This document shows, piece by piece, positions 24,351-29,218 of a stretch of 29,218 nucleotides of DNA. Origin of the DNA: Methylococcaceae bacterium (GTDB lineage: Bacteria > Pseudomonadota > Gammaproteobacteria > Methylococcales > Methylomonadaceae). The notes under the pieces were generated by a model. It had not been told where the DNA came from and ran no database searches. It saw nothing but the letters and a program-made list of their open reading frames with translations. The stretch lies in NCBI GenBank assembly GCA_021647145.1, contig JAKIVF010000036.1, positions 1-29,218 of the forward strand, read 5' to 3'. Numbering within the stretch: position 1 is the stretch's first letter; each line of letters begins with the position of its first letter. The translations under genes and the position numbers were made by a program.

Positions 24351-25063
24351 TATTTTTTAAAATTAATCACTTTGTTGGCAGGATTGAGATTGATTTCATC
24401 AATGATACTATATTTACTAGTGTTTAATATGTAACTTACTGTTTCTGCAATATCTTCAGCTTGCAGTGCTTGGTTTGGGTTATCGCCTGGTTGAAAAGAT
24501 AGTGTATCGAAAAAAGCGGTATTTACCATTCCTGGGTTAATTAAGGAAACATGGATACTACTTGTACTACACTCATCTCTTAACGCTTGAGTAAACCCCC
24601 GTAATGCAAATTTACTGGCGCAATAAATCGATCCTTTTCTAGTCCCTTTTAACGCGGCTTCTGACCCAATATAAATTAAATTACACTGCTTTTTTCTTTT
24701 TAGCCGAGGAATTAATGTCCGAGTGATAAACACATGACTGGTAAAATTTACCATCATCATTTGTTCTATTTGATTAAATGAAAACTGTTCAAGTGAACCA
24801 AACTGGCCATACCCAGCAGAAAAGACCACAGCGTCTAACTTTGGAAAACTTTTTTCTAACTGTTTTATTTTTGTGGGGATGGTGTCTAGTTGGGAAAAAT
24901 CAATTTCTATAAAGCTAAAGTTTTGATGAGATATTTTAAATTTTGTACTATCGCGAGATGTACCAATTACAGTATGGCCTTGTTGTAATAAATGCTTTGC
25001 AGTGGCGCGACCAATACCAGAGCTAGCTCCAGTGACTAATATCGTCCTTTTTAAAATGTGCAT
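24350..25063 (-). CDS. Classical short-chain dehydrogenase/reductase
   Basis: 237 aa. Cofactor loop TGASSGIG (11-18), then GTSRDS, which suggests NADP(H) preference. FSAGYG stands in place of the usual NNAG, and the catalytic YCASK motif is preceded by a serine in YIGSEAA. Typical fold and length for the family. The substrate is unknown; the last 30 residues carry a helix-rich end NPANKVINFKK. It overlaps the SPL-like gene by 13 bp and the channel by one base. The neighbourhood suggests a stress-linked rather than biosynthetic operon, but no reaction can be assigned. Confidence 0.92.
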   Translation of the reverse strand: MHILKRTILVTGASSGIGRATAKHLLQQGHTVIGTSRDSTKFKISHQNFSFIEIDFSQLDTIPTKIKQLEKSFPKLDAVVFSAGYGQFGSLEQFSFNQIEQMMMVNFTSHVFITRTLIPRLKRKKQCNLIYIGSEAALKGTRKGSIYCASKFALRGFTQALRDECSTSSIHVSLINPGMVNTAFFDTLSFQPGDNPNQALQAEDIAETVSYILNTSKYSIIDEINLNPANKVINFKK

Positions 25064-26043
25064 GGGAAAAATTTATCACCTGGAATATAAGTTAACAGTA
25101 AATCAGTACAGTACTGCATCATTTCTTGCTCTAATTCAGCTTTATAAGCAGTCATGCCTTTAGTCGTTTCAAGTGGGCCGGCAAATAATTTTTCCTCAGG
25201 ATAAAGTTTGACTAGTTTCTTAAAATATTTCTCAGGCAATCTAAAAATGCCTAAACTAACGGAATGAATTGATTCCACTTTAACTCTGGAAAAAACTTGC
25301 TCAAACAGGTCCGCATACTGTTGTTGATAAGTTGTTTGATAGATTAACGGATCAAACCGTAAGCCTAACTGCCAACCATGATTTTGTAATTTACACATTG
25401 CTTCAAGACGACGCTCCAAAGAAGGTGCTTTATCTTCAACTTTGTTAGCTACATCATCTGGTGATAAGCTAAAGGCAACAATACAGCGTGGAAATGCTTC
25501 TCTGTTCAATAAGCTTCTAATTTGAGTGCTTTTGGTTCTTAATTCTAGCCAGGCATTAGGCATATCAGCAAAAGAGGGTAAAAAATGTTCCGCAAAACCG
25601 GTGACTGGTTCTAAGGCCAAACTGTCACAATCATATCCAGAAAAAAAATGAATTGGTTCCTCAGGTGTCTCTTTACAGATTCTTTGAATATCTAATTGAT
25701 AATCTTCGTAGTTAACAAATAAGACATAATTTGCTGATTGAAACATGCCTTGTAAAAAACAGTAACGACAATCATATAAGCAATTCAGCATATGTGAAAA
25801 ATAATAATTTTTTTTAGCCCCTATGCCATAACCAGAAGGTGCAGGAAGAGCAAAATTTTTATATTTTTCTGCCAGTATTAATGCAGGGTCTTGCTTTTGT
25901 AGACGAAAGTTTTGTGCTTTAGGGTTAAAAACTTCACCGTAACGTTCACAGATAATTTGTCTAGCTTTGGGGAATCGTTCACAAATAGCCAGTGTTCTTG
26001 GGTGTTGGCGAATGTTTTCTTCAATGTAAAGTGTATTTATCAT
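25051..26043 (-). CDS. SPL-family radical SAM protein (spore photoproduct lyase-like)
   Basis: 330 aa. Radical SAM cysteine cluster C88-x3-C92-x2-C95 (NCLYDCRYCFLQG), preceded by a long N-terminal region (RFPKARQIICERYGEVFN, GYGIGAKKNYYFSHML), with later AFSLSPDDVANKVEDKAPSL and WQLGLRFDPLIY. This matches the spore photoproduct lyase superfamily, which in Bacillus repairs 5-thyminyl-dihydrothymine in spores. Gammaproteobacteria do not sporulate, and members such as this have no confirmed substrate; DNA photoproduct repair is only one possibility. It is the first gene of a six-gene minus-strand run. AAGG lies upstream but is not ideally placed. Confidence 0.85.
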   Translation of the reverse strand: MINTLYIEENIRQHPRTLAICERFPKARQIICERYGEVFNPKAQNFRLQKQDPALILAEKYKNFALPAPSGYGIGAKKNYYFSHMLNCLYDCRYCFLQGMFQSANYVLFVNYEDYQLDIQRICKETPEEPIHFFSGYDCDSLALEPVTGFAEHFLPSFADMPNAWLELRTKSTQIRSLLNREAFPRCIVAFSLSPDDVANKVEDKAPSLERRLEAMCKLQNHGWQLGLRFDPLIYQTTYQQQYADLFEQVFSRVKVESIHSVSLGIFRLPEKYFKKLVKLYPEEKLFAGPLETTKGMTAYKAELEQEMMQYCTDLLLTYIPGDKFFPCTF

Positions 26044-26207
26044 AAGGTTTAGAAATACTTGAAGAATGAGTTGAGGATGTAGGAAAAATGTTCAGGTTGA
26101 AGCTCACTGTATTTTATACTCAATTATTCAAAGATATTAAATTTTTATTGTGAAAAGTTTTTAATATTTTTCCTTAAGTTATTAGTAACAATGTCGATAT
26201 TATAACT

Positions 26208-26474
26208 ATGAAAAAAATAAAGTTTCCAAGTACAACCATTCTAATTTTAGGCGGCCTAGGTGCATTTTGGCTTGCTCAAATAGCAAATCCGGGTTTTAAC
26301 CCGATAGGTATCATGATTTTTTTATTAATCCCTATTTTAATTTATGAAGTGTTATATCCAGAATCTGAGTTGGATAAATTGTATGACCCGGGTAAACCAG
26401 TTTCTACTGAAGATGAAGAGCCAGTCGGAGAAAAACTGTCTTCTAGCGAATTGGTTTCTGAAGACACTGCATAA
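26208..26474 (+). CDS. Small two-helix membrane protein, unknown function
   Basis: 88 aa. A basic start (MKKIKFPS) is followed by two hydrophobic helices (about 10-25 and 31-47, the second IGIMIFLLIPILIYEVLY). The cytosolic tail of about 35 residues is acidic (ESELDKLYDPGKPVSTEDEE ... SEDTA). No family recognised. No ribosome binding site is visible near the ATG, which lowers confidence in the exact start. It is divergent from the SPL gene across 164 bp and followed at 26489 by a MITE. Confidence 0.6.
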   Translation: MKKIKFPSTTILILGGLGAFWLAQIANPGFNPIGIMIFLLIPILIYEVLYPESELDKLYDPGKPVSTEDEEPVGEKLSSSELVSEDTA

Positions 26475-26488
26475 AAAATAAAAAAGTA

Positions 26489-26673
26489 CCTGATTACCCA
26501 TGAGCCTCAGCCAAATGAGAATAGAGTCTTTGCAGCCCTATAGACCTCGCCATTCCCAAAGTCTTTTATCGAGAGTCTATTATTGTTTGTTAGATTCCTG
26601 CTAAGAGAATACAGGAATGACGGGGTGTTTAGGAGGGTGCTTTTAAAGTGGCTGAGACTCATGGGTAATCAGG
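26489..26673. mobile_element. Complete 185-bp MITE with 25-bp terminal inverted repeats
   Basis: Left end 26489-26513 and right end 26649-26673 are inverted repeats matching at 24 of 25 positions; both tips read CCTGATTACCCATGAG inward. The element is flanked by the 8-bp direct repeat AAAAAGTA (26481-26488 and 26674-26681), a target-site duplication. There is no coding capacity, so it must rely on a transposase elsewhere; 8-bp duplications occur in several IS families and I cannot name this one. It lies between the 88-aa gene and glyQ. Confidence 0.9.
26593..26623. repeat. ATTCCTG...CAGGAAT palindrome inside the MITE
   Basis: ATTCCTG (26594-26600) and CAGGAAT (26612-26618) are inverted around 11 nt, followed by GACGG. 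The form is like the widespread dRS3-type GATTCC(C)-N-GGGAATGACGG intergenic repeats known from Neisseria and other proteobacteria. Confidence 0.5.
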
Positions 26674-26768
26674 AAAAAGTATGAATTGTTTATAAAAGAC
26701 AAGTGGTGATACCTAGGACTAATTTTTAGGCTATAATTGGCGACTTTTTATTGCCTTAAATAGTAGCC

Positions 26769-27686
26769 GTGTCAAGCACAAACAACAATTCATCAACTTT
26801 TCAAGGTCTTATTCTTAGTTTGCAGCAATACTGGTCTGATCAAGGTTGTATTTTATTACAGCCTTTAGATCAAGAGGTGGGTGCAGGAACATTCCATCCT
26901 GCTACTTTTTTACGAGCGATAGGGCCAGAACCTTGGAATGTTGCTTATGTCCAACCCTCCAGAAGACCAACAGATGGTCGTTTTGGTGAAAACCCAATGC
27001 GTCTTCAGCACTATTATCAATATCAGGTTATCTTAAAACCTTCCCCAGATAATATTCAAGATCTTTACTTGGACTCTTTGCGTCACTTAGGATTAGATTT
27101 ACTTGAGCATGATGTTCGTTTTGTTGAAGATAATTGGGAGTCACCTACTTTAGGCGCTTGGGGTCTGGGCTGGGAAGTCTGGCTTAACGGAATGGAAATC
27201 TCACAGTTTACTTATTTTCAACAAGTAGGTGGGTTGGAATGTAAACCTGTGAGTGGCGAATTAACTTATGGGCTTGAGCGAATTGCCATGTATATACAGG
27301 GAGTAGAAAGTGTCTATGATTTAGTTTGGGCAAAGGGTCCTCAAGGTGTGGTCACTTATGGTGACGTATTTCATCAAAATGAAGTTGAAATGTCAGAATT
27401 TAATTTTGATCATGCGAATGTTGATTTCCTTTTCAGTTGTTTTGATACTTATGAAAAAGAATGTCAAAAGCTGATTGAAACAAACTTACCTTTGCCTGCC
27501 TATGAAATGGTTTTAAAAGCCTCTCATACTTTTAACTTGCTTGATGCTCGACATGCTATTTCTGTTACCGAAAGACAACGTTTTATTTTGCGTGTTAGAA
27601 ATTTATCTAAATCTGTTGCAGAAGCTTATTATCAGCGCAGGGAATCATTGGGTTTTCCAATGTTAGTTAAGGAACAGGGAGAGTAA
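26769..27686 (+). CDS. glyQ: Glycyl-tRNA synthetase alpha subunit
   Basis: 305 aa (E. coli 303). Catalytic subunit of the bacterial (alpha-beta)2 glycyl-tRNA synthetase: it activates glycine with ATP and, with the beta subunit, charges tRNA-Gly in the cytoplasm. Conserved stretches: TFQGLILSLQQYWSDQGCIL, AGTFHPATFLRAIGPEPWNV, RRPTDGRFGENPMRLQHYYQ, WEVWLNGMEISQFTYFQQVG, and LTYGLERIAMYIQGV. The start is GTG at 26769, giving the family's usual N-terminus; no strong ribosome binding site is seen. glyS follows 2 bp after the stop codon. The MITE lies about 95 bp upstream and may affect the promoter. Confidence 0.97.
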   Translation: MSSTNNNSSTFQGLILSLQQYWSDQGCILLQPLDQEVGAGTFHPATFLRAIGPEPWNVAYVQPSRRPTDGRFGENPMRLQHYYQYQVILKPSPDNIQDLYLDSLRHLGLDLLEHDVRFVEDNWESPTLGAWGLGWEVWLNGMEISQFTYFQQVGGLECKPVSGELTYGLERIAMYIQGVESVYDLVWAKGPQGVVTYGDVFHQNEVEMSEFNFDHANVDFLFSCFDTYEKECQKLIETNLPLPAYEMVLKASHTFNLLDARHAISVTERQRFILRVRNLSKSVAEAYYQRRESLGFPMLVKEQGE

Positions 27687-27688
27687 TT

Positions 27689-29218
27689 ATGTCACAAACT
27701 AAAGATTTATTATTTGAATTAGGGTGTGAAGAGTTACCCCCCAAATCCTTATTAAAACTAAGTAATGCGCTGTTGAGCAATGTAGAAGCCGGATTAAAGG
27801 GCGCTGAGTTGAACTATACCTCGGTTGAAGCATACGCAACTCCTCGACGTTTGGCTTTTATTGTTAAAAGCTTAAATACTACTCAGCCAGATAAAGTTGT
27901 TGAAAAAAGAGGCCCGGCAGTAAAAGCTGCTTTTGCAGAAGATGGAACACCGAGCAAAGCAGCTGTAGGTTTTGCGACTGGTTGTGGAACAACAGTAGAC
28001 AAGCTGGATAGATTGAAAGCTGATAAAGGTGAATGGCTGGCTTTTAAACAAGAAGTGAAAGGACTGGTAACTGAACAATTAATCCCCGATATCATCCGCA
28101 AAAGTATTCAGTTGTTACCAATAGCTAAAAGAATGCGCTGGGGAAATCATCCGATCGAATTTGTTAGGCCGGTTCACTGGTGTGTTTTGATTTTTGGGTC
28201 TGAGATTATAGAGGCTGAAATTCTTGGTTTAAAAACAGGAAATCTATCTCAAGGGCATCGTTTTCACGCACCTGAGCAAATTAGAATTGAGAGTCCAGAT
28301 GATTATCAGGATACGTTAAAACAGCAAGGTAAAGTTATTGCTGATTTTTCTGAACGGCAAAATATAATTCGAGACCAATCAGATGCTGTTGCTAAAACAG
28401 TGAATGGCTTTGCACATATAGAAGATGCTTTATTGGAAGAGGTGACTGCTTTAAATGAATGGCCGGTACCTGTGCTGGGGAATTTTGATACTCGTTTTCT
28501 TGATTTGCCTATAGAGGTTTTGATTACCACGATGCAAATTAATCAAAAATATTTCCCTATTAAGGACGCTAAAGGTCATTTACTGCCACATTTTATAACC
28601 TTTAGCAATATTGAAAGTACTAGGCCAGAATCTATTCAACAAGGGAATGAGCGGGTTATTATGCCGCGTCTTGCGGATGCTGAGTTTTTCTGGAAGCAAG
28701 ATAGAAAACTAACACTGGCTGATCGTATACCTGATTTACAGTCTGTTGTATTTCAAAAAACATTAGGCTCTGTTGCTGATAAAGCAGTGCGAGTGGAAAA
28801 TCTGTCAAGTTATATTGCAAAACAGCTAAATACAGACAATATTTGGGTAAAAAGGGCTGCACAATTAGCAAAAACTGATTTATTAACCGATATGGTTAGT
28901 GAGTTTGCCAGTTTACAAGGGATTATGGGTCGCTATTATGCTTTGGCAGATAATGAACCAGCAGAAGTAGCGATTGCGATTGAGGAGCAGTATTTTCCTA
29001 AGCAATCCGGTAGCCCCACGCCGACGACTAAGACTGGACAAATTCTCTCGCTGGCCGAAAAAATTGATACTTTAACAGGGATATTTAGTGCCGACCTTAT
29101 TCCAAGTGGTGATAAAGACCCTTATGCATTAAGGCGGGCGACTCTGGGTTCTCTTAGAATTATCATTGAAGATAAATTAGATATAGATATTGTTGAACTT
29201 ATTAGCTTTGCATTGGCT
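27689..29218 (+). CDS. glyS: Glycyl-tRNA synthetase beta subunit (runs off window end)
   Basis: The first 510 codons of an expected ~690. The beta subunit binds tRNA-Gly and is required for charging with GlyQ. The N-terminus has LLFELGCEELPPK and ATPRRLAF. Middle segments include RMRWGNHPIEFVRPVHW, EWPVPVLGNFD, QINQKYFPI, GNERVIMPRLADAEFFWKQD, and the HD-like region with MGRYYALADNEPAEVA and PSGDKDPYALRRATLG. The frame is open from ATG 27689 to the last base without a stop. GGGAGAG upstream, overlapping the end of glyQ, is a good ribosome binding site, so the two subunits are translated in tandem. The C-terminal anticodon-binding part lies beyond the window. Confidence 0.97.
   Translation, partial: MSQTKDLLFELGCEELPPKSLLKLSNALLSNVEAGLKGAELNYTSVEAYATPRRLAFIVKSLNTTQPDKVVEKRGPAVKAAFAEDGTPSKAAVGFATGCGTTVDKLDRLKADKGEWLAFKQEVKGLVTEQLIPDIIRKSIQLLPIAKRMRWGNHPIEFVRPVHWCVLIFGSEIIEAEILGLKTGNLSQGHRFHAPEQIRIESPDDYQDTLKQQGKVIADFSERQNIIRDQSDAVAKTVNGFAHIEDALLEEVTALNEWPVPVLGNFDTRFLDLPIEVLITTMQINQKYFPIKDAKGHLLPHFITFSNIESTRPESIQQGNERVIMPRLADAEFFWKQDRKLTLADRIPDLQSVVFQKTLGSVADKAVRVENLSSYIAKQLNTDNIWVKRAAQLAKTDLLTDMVSEFASLQGIMGRYYALADNEPAEVAIAIEEQYFPKQSGSPTPTTKTGQILSLAEKIDTLTGIFSADLIPSGDKDPYALRRATLGSLRIIIEDKLDIDIVELISFALA

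Noticed and set aside
1..29218. CRISPR arrays, tRNA or rRNA genes and phage genes.
   Set aside because: I saw no regularly spaced repeats, no cloverleaf-type sequences with the usual TTCGAATC arm, and no phage structural or integrase genes.

Overview
The window is a low-GC (roughly 35-37% by eye) chromosomal segment of a gammaproteobacterium. Support for this comes from a YajQ-CCA pair, a YiaD-like OmpA lipoprotein, DsbB, PriA, PurC, separate glyQ/glyS genes and a PilZ-DUF1631-GGDEF-EAL protein. The genus cannot be fixed from sequence alone. Genes are intact, intergenic spacers are AT-rich, and I see no rRNA, tRNA, CRISPR array, prophage or complete insertion sequence.

Layout. 1-2100: the end of a dispersed mobile repeat, a palindromic leader and a secreted metalloprotease. 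2200-4840: yajQ and cca (minus), then a divergent TauE/SafE exporter. 4849-5484: an OmpA/glycine-zipper lipoprotein. 5790-10528: a plus-strand cluster of a 43-aa lipoprotein, XpaC-like, TelA-like, SPFH+GYF, and double-zinc-ribbon membrane proteins plus a 34-aa membrane peptide, ending in a strong terminator. This resembles the Bacillus xpaC-yaaN and ydjGHI envelope-stress genes joined in one unit. 10664-11912: two small exported proteins of unknown role. 12610-16443: a 1277-aa c-di-GMP protein, followed by purC. 17505-20453: a small exported protein and priA, each with a GTAG-headed REP-like repeat/terminator at its 3' end. Upstream of priA lies a near-perfect inverted repeat built from DnaA-box-like 9-mers beside an AT-rich tract. 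20742-26043: a compact minus-strand run (SPL-like radical SAM, SDR, voltage-gated-type K+ channel with RCK, a free RCK protein, dsbB, an exported methyltransferase-like protein), with several genes overlapping by 1-13 nt. 26208-29218: a small membrane protein, a complete 185-bp MITE with an 8-bp target duplication, then glyQ and the first 510 codons of glyS.

The most interesting items are the lipoprotein-XpaC-TelA-SPFH/GYF-zinc-ribbon-micropeptide cluster, the MITE, the two REP-like repeats with a compensatory base change, the DnaA-box palindrome at priA, and the channel plus second RCK gene whose nucleotide-binding loop is degenerate.
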